Made by a program: the position numbers and the translations under genes. Below, one piece after another: positions 45,373 through 54,897 of a DNA stretch of 64,000 nucleotides (the first letter of the stretch is position 1; every line of letters begins with the position of its first letter). Below the pieces are notes generated by a model. The model saw only the letters and a list, made by a program, of their open reading frames with translations. It was not told the DNA's origin and did no database searches. This DNA is from Chrysemys picta bellii (taxonomy: Eukaryota; Chordata; Testudines; Emydidae): NCBI RefSeq assembly GCF_011386835.1, contig NC_088791.1, positions 55,261,498-55,325,497 on the forward strand, given 5' to 3'.

Positions 45373-46723
45373 TGTAAGCAGAGTCAGGATGAGCTCTACC
45401 CTGACATCTGGTGGTGAATTATGGCGAGTGTGGAAAAGAACTCCAGGGGCTGATCTTGTTTGCATAGGCACACCCACTCGCCTGGCATGAAACAACAGCA
45501 ACTCAAAGTGGTTACTTTGGCTGGTGTGGGATCCCCAGTTTCTCTGTTATTGGGGCAGGAAGAATAAAGTTTTGTTACCCTGATTCTGTGAATCAAGGCC
45601 AGTGGAACTGTTGTATGACAGAAGGACTGAGGGAGTCCTTCACCATTACCTAAGTAGCACTTGCTTGATAAGGGGCATGGGTTACAAAACCCAGTGAATG
45701 GAGAGAGGATGGGGACAGGTATTTGTACCTGATGGGATGGGCCCCTCTCTGAGGGGTTGAAACACCAATTGCACTACCTCCTCTCTCCACTGTTGAATAT
45801 CAGAGCTAAATTTGATTCCATTAGAAGCCTAGTTACTGACTGCTGAGCTGAATTCACTTTGGGCCAATGGTGCACTAGCACTGGGGCTCCCCTACTACTA
45901 TGAGCTGAAATTGCTAAGAGCTGAAATCACAAGAGAGCTGAGATCACTGAGGCTGTGTTAGCTAGTGGGGGAGCCTGAAGCTATATTGCTAAGCGACTGG
46001 CGGAGCAGCGAGCAGAGTGGAGCCTTGCGAGCGGAGCAGAGCGGAGCGGCTGGAGGAGCAGCTAGCAGAGCAGAGCCTTGTGGGAGCGGCCCAAGGGACG
46101 GCTGAAGTGGAGCAGAGCAGAGCTGAGCGGCTCACAGATCGGTGAGCAGAGTGGAGCAGCTGCCAGAGCAGTTCGTGGGACAGCGGGAGCAGCTCACGGG
46201 GCAGCTGGTGGAGTGGAGCGGCTCGTGGTGAAGGCTGCGGCGGAACCCTGTTGGCCTCGGATCACGTAAGGTGCCCCTTAACACCCTGCGTGCCCCCCCC
46301 CCCCCCGAACTCTGGGGCTGCACTGACCAGGGACAGAGACTTTGGGGGGTTGTTGGACTTTTGGGACTTTGGTGAACCTTGGGTTGCTGGTTTCAAGAAC
46401 CCAAGGGAAAGGACACAGCCCAACTTGCTGGGGTGGGTTTTTTGCTCATGGTTTGTGTTATGAATCCTGTTTGTGGTGTTTTTTTCCAATTTAATGCTGA
46501 TGTCATTTACCTCATGTTATTAAACATTTTCTGTTACACTCAGACTCCGTGCTTGCGAGAGGGGAAGTATTGCCTCTTAGGGGCGCCCAGGGGGTGGTAT
46601 GTAATTGTCCCAGGTCACTGGGTGGGGGCTCGAGCCGGTTTTGCATTGTGTTATTGAAACGGAACCCCTAGATACAGAACCCGGCCCTTGTTGCTGCCAA
46701 CTTAGATGGGCAGAAGGGTTACA
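45373..46723 (+). repeat. 5' LTR (1351 bp)
   Basis: Begins TGTAAGCAGAG and ends GGGTTACA, with perfect 5-bp inverted ends TGTAA/TTACA. AATAAA lies near 45562. A GC-rich segment at 46000-46250 is built of GGAGCAG/GAGCGG words. A C14 run lies at 46293-46306. I find no secure TATA box. Confidence 0.93.
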
Positions 46724-46727
46724 TTTT

Positions 46728-46745
46728 TGGGGGCTCGTCCGGGAT
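46728..46745 (+). other. Primer-binding site complementary to tRNA-Pro
   Basis: TGGGGGCTCGTCCGGGAT, 18 nt, begins four T after the LTR end. It is the same 18-nt site used by many gammaretroviruses, complementary to the 3' end of tRNA-Pro including CCA. It would prime minus-strand DNA synthesis. Confidence 0.9.
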
Positions 46746-46840
46746 TCCCTGGGTCAGTACCCCTCGCAAGCACCTGTTGAGTGTTCCACTGCATTGGGAA
46801 ACAATTGTGTTTATATTTTGAGGAAATTACTGTTTGTATA

Positions 46841-48025
46841 ATGGCTAATATGTCAGGTTTGTTGGGCCCCGGCCCTGCAGCCTCTAACTCAGGGGCCACA
46901 GCCTCAGCCAATGATTGGGCAAAAGCACTGGGGCAAATATTGGAAAAGGTTGTGTTGTCCCATGCTAGGTCAAACTCTTGTCGTGAGTTAAGGTTATTTG
47001 CTGGGGCAGAGGAGTTCGAACCCTGGTTGGAGCATACCACTGAAATGCTGCAGGAGTGGGCCGTACCTGATGCAGAAAAGCGAAGATGTCTAATAGAGAG
47101 CCTTAGTGGCCCAGCATTAGATGTGATTCGCACCCTGAAGCTCATTGACCCTGGGGTCAGTGTGAAGGACTGCCTGGAGGCCCTTGATCATACCTTTGGG
47201 AGTGTAGAGGGCCCTGAAGACAGTTACTGTAAGTTCCTTAATTCCCGACAGCAAATTGGCGAGAAGATTTCAGCCTATATACAGAGGCTGGAGAGACTGC
47301 TTCAGAGAGCTGTCATGAGGGGTGCAGTGACTGCTGAACAGATGGATCGGACCAGACTGGCTCAAATTGTAAGAGGAGCTCAGTATCAGAACCCGATTCT
47401 ACTCCATCTCCGGCTAAGAGAACGACAGGAACATCCCCCAAGTTATTCCCAGCTGATAAAGGAGGTCAGAGAAGAGGAAGAAAGGCAGGCTGCCAGCGAG
47501 TTTTGGGAAGCCCAAACATTGGAGCCAGCCGGCACAACACCACTGCAAACGGCCAGTGTACTGATGGTGAGCACCACAGAGGAACTTGCCCAACAAGTGC
47601 AGGTCCTGACAGAACGGATAGCTGAACTGCAAAGCACCATTGACCGAGCTAAGACTTCCGGGAATAAGGAGCCTCTGACTGTGGCGATGGAGAAGTCAGC
47701 ATTTAGAGCCACCATCCCATCTGGGCGAAGGGGGAAAGGACAATTCTTCTGCTACCGATGTGGTCAGGATGGACACAGTGCTGCCAAGTGCCATAATGAA
47801 GAAAACCCCTCCTTAGTGTATGGAAAGCTGAGGATCAGTTGGGAGAGATCCGGTAGCTGCCAGAGAGTCCGGGGACGGGGACCACCCAGGCCTGCAGGAT
47901 TTGAAGATTCCCCCAGAACAGACCGTCCAGCTGGGATCCCCGCAGGACCGATAGGGCCTCGAGCAGAGGTCATGGTGAAGATTGAAGGGGAGGAGTGTAA
48001 AGCCGTGACACTGGATCTCAAGTGA
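46841..48025 (+). CDS. gag: Gag polyprotein, PNMA-like capsid with CCHC zinc knuckle
   Basis: 394 residues from the ATG at 46841. An in-frame ATG at 46781 would add 20 residues that look like leader. Residues 50-215 match the PNMA family: RLFAGAEEFEPWLEH, AEKRRCLIESLSGPALDVIR, CLEALDHTFGSVE, GEKISAYIQRLERLLQ and the closing EVREEEE. This domain is a Ty3-type capsid fold that assembles particles. Residues 245-270 look like a coiled coil. CYRCGQDGHSAAKC (304-317) is a CX2CX4HX4C knuckle for RNA binding. The last residues run into the start of the protease but stop at TGA 48023-48025, while the protease active site lies in the neighbouring frame. I see no classical slippery heptamer there, so the break is probably an indel, though programmed shifting is not excluded. 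No stop interrupts gag. Confidence 0.92.
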   Translation: MANMSGLLGPGPAASNSGATASANDWAKALGQILEKVVLSHARSNSCRELRLFAGAEEFEPWLEHTTEMLQEWAVPDAEKRRCLIESLSGPALDVIRTLKLIDPGVSVKDCLEALDHTFGSVEGPEDSYCKFLNSRQQIGEKISAYIQRLERLLQRAVMRGAVTAEQMDRTRLAQIVRGAQYQNPILLHLRLRERQEHPPSYSQLIKEVREEEERQAASEFWEAQTLEPAGTTPLQTASVLMVSTTEELAQQVQVLTERIAELQSTIDRAKTSGNKEPLTVAMEKSAFRATIPSGRRGKGQFFCYRCGQDGHSAAKCHNEENPSLVYGKLRISWERSGSCQRVRGRGPPRPAGFEDSPRTDRPAGIPAGPIGPRAEVMVKIEGEECKAVTLDLK

Positions 48026-51000
48026 CTATTATATTTCAGTCATTCTACCAACAAATGCTTAGGCACCTGCCTATACAGCCACTGACTGGCGTTGGTCTGT
48101 GTGGCCTCAGCATGGATGAATACCCCTACCAAGGGTATGTCATAGTGCACCTGGAATTCCCAGAGGAGGTTGCTGGGGTAAGAGAAGAGGTGGACACAGC
48201 TGCATTAATATGCCCTGACCCTAAAGGGACCTCTGATGTGTCTGTGCTGATAGGGACCAACTCCAGTCTCTTCAAGGTGCTCGCGGATTACTGCAGACGA
48301 CGGGCTGGGGACCAGTACCTGAATACCCTGATGATCCATACGCTTTGTGCTGAAGCCTATAGGAAGATTGAGGGTGCTAAAAAGGAGACATCTGAGCTAC
48401 CAATTGGGGCACTGAAGTACATGGGCACAACCCCCTTAGTAGTGCCTGCAAGGACGGAGCAAGAAGTGCTTGTCATGAGTACCCGGCTGAAAGGCAGTAA
48501 AGGGGCATTAGCAATGGTAGAGCAGTCGGTTGAAGGAGAGCTCCCGGAAGGAGTGCTGGTCCCCAGTGGAGTCATAACCCTACCTGCTGAAGCCCAGGAA
48601 AAGGTGACTATACTGATTGCTAATGAAACAAGTCGAGATGTTGTTGTGAAGCAAGGACAAAAGATAGCAGATCTCTTTGAGCCTGAATCAATTGTAAAAC
48701 CCCAGTGTGAGACTCAAGTTCCGACAATAGACCCTGCAAAGTTTGACTTTGGAGATTCACCGTTGTCCGAGGAGTGGAAAGATCGCCTGAGGAGGAAACT
48801 TTGTGAAAGATCCAAGGTGTTCTCATTGCATGAGTGGGATGTGGGATGTGCAAAAGGAGTAGAGCACAACATCAGACTACATGACTCTCGACCTTTCAGG
48901 GAGAGATCTAGGAGGATTGCCCTCTCTGAGATGGAAGATGTGCGACAACATCTTCAGGAGCTGGCTGCGAATGGCATCATTACAGAGTCCCGCAGCCCAT
49001 ACGCCTCACCCATTGTGGTGGTCCGTAAAAAGAATGGGAAAATCCGGATGTGTATTGACTACCGCACCCTAAACCGCCGTACTGTGGTTGACCAGTACAC
49101 AATGCCCCGAGTCCAAGATGCCTTAGACTGTTTGCTGGGAAGCCAGTGGTTCTCTGTGTTGGATCTTCGGAGTGGATACTACCAGATCCCTCTGGGTGAA
49201 GAAGATAAGGAGAAGACAGCCTTCATCTGCCCATTAGGGTTTTATCAGTTTGAACGCATGCCCCAAGGGATTTCTGGAGCACCTGCCACATTTCAACGTC
49301 TTATGGAGAAAGTTGTGGGAGACATGAATTTACTGCAAGTGTTAGTTTATTTGGATGACCTGATTGTGTTTGGAAGAACCATGGAGGAGCATGAAGAAAG
49401 ACTTCTTAAAGTGCTTGATAGGTTAGAGGATTATGGTTTGAAGCTTTCAATTGACAAATGCCAGTTCTGCAGGACTTCAGTGAAGTATGTGGGTCACATC
49501 GTGTCCCAAGAGGGTGTGAGTACTGATCCCGATAAAATAGAAGCCCTCACTACATGGCCATGTCCAAGTAACTACAGAGAACTCAAGACCTTTCTTGGGT
49601 TTAGTGGCTACTACCGCAGATTTGTGAAGAACTATGCTACGATTGTAAAACCTCTGAATGATCTTACCAGGGGATACCAGTCCAGCAGGAACAAATCTAA
49701 GACCAAGAATAAGGGGAGGTCCCCAAAGCCTCCTGTGCAGAGACACTATGGCCCCTTCGAACCATTTGGGCCACGGTGGGATGAGAGATGTGAAAGGGCT
49801 TTTCGAGAAATCATTACATGCCTAACTCATGCTCCGGTCCTAGTCTTTGCTGACCCAAGCAAGCCATTTATCCTGCATACTGATGCCAGTTTGGAGGGTC
49901 TGGGAGCAGTACTGTACCAGGAAGTGGAAGGAAGACGTAAACCTGTAGCCTTTGCCAGCCGAGGACTGTCTGATAGTGAAACTCGCTATCCCACCCACAA
50001 GCTGGAGTTCTTGGCCTTGAAATGGGCCATCACTGAGAAATTTCGAGACTACTTATATGGTGCTCAGTTCCAGGTGTGGACGGACAACAACCCACTGACC
50101 TATGTGTTAACAAGTGCTAAGCTGGATGCTACAGGGCAAAGATGGGTGGCCGCTTTGGCTAGCTATGACTTCAGCATTCAATACCGATCAGGGAGAAGCA
50201 ATGTAGATGCAGATGTGTTGTCCAGGCATCCACAGGCACCAGGAGTTGCTGTGATACCCACAGATGGAGTGAGGGCTATTTGCAGTGTGAGTCGCCGGGA
50301 AGAGTCCCAGGAGAGTCTTCATGGATGTGCTGCAGAAGCTTTGGGCCTGCCCCCTGAATGCGTGCCTTCTGCTTCAGTGAACTATATTGTGTTGGACCAA
50401 TCTCCTTTGCCCATACTCAATGCGGCTGACTGGCAGGAAGCCCAGCTGCAAGATACTGACATTCGTGATACACTACTTGCAAAAAGGGAGGGGCGAAGCC
50501 CAGCTGTGGTTGTCCCACCTAACCCGGAGGGTAAACTACTATTGAGAGAATGGACCAAACTAAAACTGATTCAGGGAGTGCTACACCGAGTGACCACAGA
50601 CCCTTTACAAAAGCAACGAGCACAGCTAGTGCTGCCAAAAGAGTACAGAGCCCTGGCCATGAGGGCCCTGCATGATGACTTTGGACATTTAGGGATGGAG
50701 AGGACCCTGGAACTTATTCGTAGTAGGTTCTATTGGCCTCGGATGGCTGAAGATGTTCGCAGGAAATGTGAGACCTGCGCTCGATGTGTTCAAAGGAAAA
50801 CTCTGCCCACGAGGGCTGCATATCTGAAGAATATCACCAGCAACAAACCTCTGGAGCTGGTATGCATTGATTTCTTGTCTTTAGAAGTAGACAAGAGGAA
50901 TATTGGGAACATTCTAGTAGTGACTGACCATTATACGTGATATGCGCAGGCATATCCCACACGTGATCAGAGGGCCACCACTGTTGCTCGAGTACTGTGG

Positions 51001-52299
51001 GAGAAATATTTCTCAGTTTATGGATTTCCAGCCCGGATACACTCGGATCAGGGGCGGGACTTTGAGAGTCATCTTCTGAAGGAGGTGCTGAGAATAGCGG
51101 GAATTAAAAAGTCTAGAACAACGCCTTATCACCCACAAGGTGATCCTCAGCCAGAGAGGTTCAACCGAACCCTATTAGATATGTTGGGGACTTTGCGGCC
51201 AGAGCAGAAGGCAACCTGGAGCCAACATGTCGCATTTCTGGTGCACGCCTACAATGCCACAAAGAATGATGCTACAGGAGTCACCCCATATCTCTTAATG
51301 TTTGGACGAGAACCAAGATTACCCATAGACCTGTGCTTTGGTGTATCAGAGGATGGAGATAGCTATGAAACTCATCAGCAATATGTATCCCGACTAAGAG
51401 AAAAGCTGCAGGATGCTTATCACTTAGCTACATCTGCTGCTCGGAAGAACGCAGACCGCAACAAACAGCGATATGATGCTAGGGTACGTTTACAAGAGCT
51501 CCAGCCGGGGGACAGAGTCCTGCTGCGAAATTTGGGTATTGCTGGCAAACACAAGATAGCTGACAGATGGAAGGCAATACCTTATTTGGTGATGGAAAAG
51601 CTAGGAGACCTGCCGGTCTACAAGATTAAACCTGAAGAGGGTCCAGGGCAGATAAAGACTGTGCATAGAAACCTTTTGCTCCCTGTGGGAGAACTGGTAG
51701 GCACCCCTTATGAGATGGGCCACAACAAGGCAACCGGGCAGAACGAAGGTGCTGGACCAAAGCTGCCCTCCAACGTGGACAGCCAACCCCCTGCAGCTAA
51801 CCTACCCCTATGCAGCACATCCGAGAGTGAGTCTGAGGAGGAAGACACAACCATGGTGTATCCTGGGATGGAGACAAGATTTCAGTCTCGATCAGCTGAA
51901 TCAAAAGAGAGCTCCTCCTCTTCTGCCCTAAACCCCATGGCAGAAGTATTTAGGCCCATTCCTGACACCCCTGAGCCACTAGTGGGACCCCCATGCGATG
52001 ACACACACAGGTTATTGGACAGTGGAGACATACAGGTGGAGGATGTCCTGGGCACCTTGGACCCTTCACTGTTAGAACTAGAAATGCAGGGGCCTATGCC
52101 AGTAGCCGAGGGGCCCTCAAAGGAAACCACTCCATCTGTCGTTCAAGAGGCTGTCCCCCCTACCAAGGCAACAGAGATTCTCAATAGACGAGACAGGGTA
52201 ATAAGACCAGTAAAACGGTTGACTTATGATGCACCTGGGGTGACTAGTGAGGAACCAATATGTTTAGCACACAGGCTTGTGGAAGCTAAAGTGGGCTGA
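48001..52299 (+). pseudogene. pol: Pol polyprotein (protease, RT, RNase H, integrase) with one in-frame stop
   Basis: The frame opens at 48001. No ATG is expected because Pol is made as a Gag fusion. The protease DTGS motif is at 48007-48018. RT follows, with the LDLRSGYYQIPL block and the catalytic YLDD at 49348-49359. RNase H has the HTDASLEGLGAVLYQE Asp at 49882-49884 and TDNNPLTYV after it. Integrase has an HHCC zinc site (His 50671 and 50686; Cys 50767 and 50776). The D,D(35)E triad is at Asp 50869, Asp 51046 and Glu 51154. A single TGA at 50938-50940 falls between the two Asp residues; the same frame then runs open to TGA 52297-52299. A GPY/F-like block (ADRWKAIPYLVMEKLGDLPV) is followed by about 190 further Ser/Glu/Pro-rich residues. 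All catalytic residues are present. The stop is of a kind that CpG decay can create. Confidence 0.9.
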
Positions 52300-52370
52300 G
52301 GCCCTTTGGAGGGAACCAGTGAGTTGGTATAATAGGGAGTGTGATTTGTCGGGACGACAAATTCTCGGCT

Positions 52371-52380
52371 GGGGGGAGGA
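52371..52380 (+). other. Polypurine tract
   Basis: GGGGGGAGGA lies immediately before the 3' LTR TGTAAG. It primes plus-strand DNA synthesis in LTR retroelements. Confidence 0.88.
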
Positions 52381-53728
52381 TGTAAGCAGAGTCAGGATGA
52401 GCTCTACCCTGACATCTGGTGGTGAATTATGGCGAGTGTGGAAAAGAACTCCAGGGGCTGATCTTGTTTGCATAGGCACACCCACTCGCCTGGCATGAAA
52501 CAACAGCAACTCAAAGTGGTTACTTTGGCTGGTGTGGGATCCCCAGTTTCTCTGTTATTGGGGCAGGAAGAATAAAGTTTTGTTACTCTGATTCTGTGAA
52601 TCAAGGCCAGTGGAACTGTTGTATGACAGAAGGACTGAGGGAGTCCTTCACCATTACCTAAGTAGCACTTGCTTGATAAGGGGCATGGGTTACAAAACCC
52701 AGTGAATGGAGAGAGGATGGAGACAGGTATTTGTACCTGATGGGATAGACCCCCCTCTCTGAGGGGTTGAAACACCAATTGCACTACCTCCTCTCTCCAC
52801 TGTTGAATATCAGAGCTAAATTTGATTCCATTAGAAGCCTAGTTACTGACTGCTGAGCTGAATTCACTTTGGGCCAATGGTGCACTAGCACTGGGGCTCC
52901 CCTACTACTATGAGCTGAAATTGCTAAGAGCTGAAATCACAAAAGAGCTGAGATCACTGAGGCTGTGTTAGCTAGTGGGGGAGCCTGAAGCTATATTGCT
53001 AAGCGGCTGGCGGAGCAGCAAGCAGAGTGGAGCCTTGCGAGCGGAGCAGAGCGGAGCGGCTGGAGGAGCAGCTAGCAGAGCAGAGCCTTGTGGGAGCAGC
53101 CCAAGGGACGGCTGAAGTGGAGCAGAGCAGAGCTGAGCGGCTCACAGATCAGTGAGCAGAGTGGAGCAGCTACCAGAGCAGTTCGTGGGACGGCGGGAGC
53201 AGCTCACGGGGCAGCTGGTGGAGTGGAACGGCTCGTGGTGAAGGCTGCGGCGGAACCCTGTCGGCCTCGGATCACGTAAGGTGCCCCTTAACACCCTGCG
53301 TGCCCCCCCCCGAACTCTGGGGCTGCACTGACCAGGGACAGAGACTTTGGGGGGTTGTTGGACTTTTGGGACTTTGGTGAACCTTGGGTTGCTGGTTTCA
53401 AGAACCCAAGGGAAAGGACACAGCCCAACTTGCTGGGGTGGGTTTTTTGCTCATGGTTTGTGTTATGAATCCTGTTTGTGGTGTTTTTTTCCAATTTAAT
53501 GCTGATGTCATTTACCTCATGTTATTAAACATTTTCTGTTACACTCAGACTCCGTGCTTGCGAGAGGGGAAGTATTGCCTCTTAGGGGCGCCCAGGGGGT
53601 GGTATGTAATTGTCCCAGGTCACTGGGTGGGGGCTCGAGCCGGTTTTGCATTGTGTTATTGAAACGGAACCCCTAGATACAGAACCCGGCCCTTGTTGCT
53701 GCCAACTTAGATGGGCAGAAGGGTTACA
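52381..53728 (+). repeat. 3' LTR (1348 bp)
   Basis: Aligned by eye to the 5' LTR it shows 13 substitutions, all transitions, plus a shorter C run (9 against 14) and a 2-nt length change in a C tract near 52750. After TTACA the sequence continues TTTTTGG before the CR1 resumes. Those seven bases are the same as the seven that follow the 5' LTR. Confidence 0.93.
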
Positions 53729-53735
53729 TTTTTGG

Positions 53736-54190
53736 CTATTGATTGTTCCTTTCTAAATGAAGTGCTTTGCCTTTATCCTTATTGAATTTCATCCTATTTA
53801 CTTCAGACCATTTCTCCAGTTTGGCCAGGTCATTTTGAATTTTAATCCTATCATCAGAAGCATTTGCAACCTCTGTGAGCTTGGTATCATCCAAAAGCTT
53901 TATAAGTGTATTCCTTATGCCATTATCTATGATGAAGACATAGAACAGAACCGGACCCAGAACTGATTCCTGTGGGACCCCACTCGTTATGCCCTTCCAG
54001 CATGACTGTGAACCACTGATAACTACTCTCTGGGAACGGGTTTCCAACCAGCTTTGCACTCACCTTATAGTAGCTCCATTTAGGTTGCATTTCCCTAGTT
54101 TGTTTATGAGAACGTTATGCAAGACAATATCAAAAGCTTTACTAAAGTCAAGATATCCAACGTCTACTGCTTCTCCCCCATTCACAAGGC
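53736..54190 (-). pseudogene. CR1 reverse transcriptase fragment
   Basis: The minus strand encodes SWLETRSQRVVISGSQSCW, GVPQESVLGPVLFYVFI, KLLDDTKLTEVA and IQNDLAKLEKWSEVNRMKF, the palm and thumb blocks of the CR1 RT. The PQGS motif is PQES here and the FADD box is LLDD with a nearby deletion, so the enzyme is dead. It is continuous in origin with 44815-45372. Confidence 0.85.
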
Positions 54191-54250
54191 TTGTTACCCT
54201 GTCAAAGAAAGCTATTAGGTTGGTTTGACACAATCTTGGCAGTTTCAGCT
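53736..54250 (-). mobile_element. CR1 LINE, right half of the copy split by the Ty3 element
   Basis: Resumes with ATTGATTGTTCCTTTCTAAATG, which in the CR1 at 14229-15595 directly follows the TGTATGTG phrase that ends the left half. It extends through the RT region to about 54250, where a MITE begins. It is 5'-truncated. Confidence 0.87.
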
Positions 54251-54262
54251 GAGTTTCACCTA

Positions 54263-54528
54263 GGATACGTCTACACTTCGACCTGGATCTGTGATTCCCA
54301 GATGAGGCGATATACCCACACTAGCTCTGATGGACTAGCTCTGATGAAAAACAGAGTTGCAGCAAGCCACACTGAGCATGGACCCATCTGAAATGATAGG
54401 CATGTACTTGGGGAAGCTAGCCCACCATGTCTATACTCTACTTTTAGTATACTAGTTTGATCAGAGCTCATGGGGTATGTTTCCTTGAGCTGGGAATTAC
54501 GCCGCCAGCTCAAAGTGTAGATGTACCC
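54263..54528. mobile_element. MITE with GTCTACACT ends (PIF/Harbinger-like)
   Basis: Left GGATACGTCTACACTTCGAC and right CAAAGTGTAGATGTACCC are inverted ends. CTAGCTCTGATG is repeated directly inside (54322 and 54333). The flanking 3 bp are CTA and GTG, so no duplication is preserved. It directly follows the upstream end of the split CR1. Confidence 0.58.
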
Positions 54529-54889
54529 GTGGAATTTTGGAGTTCACTACAACACAAAACTGCAAAGATCTTTATTGTTCTCACAGTACCTACAGTTTTC
54601 TAAACACTTTGTGGATAGATGTGAAGGCAAGGTCCCTGCCCTGAAGCTCTTACTGTCTAAATCGGCAACACACAAACAAGGGAGGGACGTATTTGCCACA
54701 GATGCCAAATTCTGCACCGCTCCATGCATGACATTTCTCACCAGTAGAAATGGTTCTTCATATCCCCCTAAGAGTGGCCTTGAGCAGTAGCAAGGGGTGT
54801 GTGAGTGTGTGTGTGTGTCAGTCAAGGCTGGGGGAAGCAGTAGCCTATACATCTCAAATCAAGGAAGCAGGGGGAAGGTTGCAGAGCTA
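54529..54889. other. Intergenic; short GT run
   Basis: No gene or transposon end recognised. A GTGTGTGA-type run is at 54797-54818. Confidence 0.5.
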
Positions 54890-54897
54890 GGGGTGAC

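Larger units (their letters stand above)
45373..53728 (+). mobile_element. Ty3-type LTR retrotransposon with PNMA-like Gag
   Basis: Complete order: 5' LTR, tRNA-Pro primer-binding site, gag (PNMA-like capsid and CCHC knuckle), protease, RT, RNase H, integrase with a long C-terminal tail, polypurine tract, 3' LTR. No env fits in the 70 bp after pol. Integrase after RNase H places it in Ty3/Metaviridae rather than Ty1/copia. The LTRs differ by about 13 substitutions and two length changes, so insertion is recent compared with the other repeats here. It splits a CR1 copy. Coding defects are one frame change at the gag/protease border and one in-frame stop in integrase. I see no target duplication. 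Confidence 0.93.

Noticed and set aside
46000..46250. The GGAGCAG/GAGCGG segment as an independent minisatellite
   Set aside because: It is present in both LTRs at the same place, so it is a constant part of the LTR.
48022..48024. GTG at 48022 as start codon of a free-standing pol gene
   Set aside because: The frame is open from 48001 and the protease DTGS lies upstream of the GTG. Ty3 Pol is expressed as a continuation of Gag.
51085..51087. GTG at 51085 as start of a separate C-terminal gene
   Set aside because: The same frame is open from 50941, directly after the single stop, and encodes continuous integrase.
52300..52370. An env or accessory gene after pol
   Set aside because: Only about 70 bp separate the pol stop from the polypurine tract.
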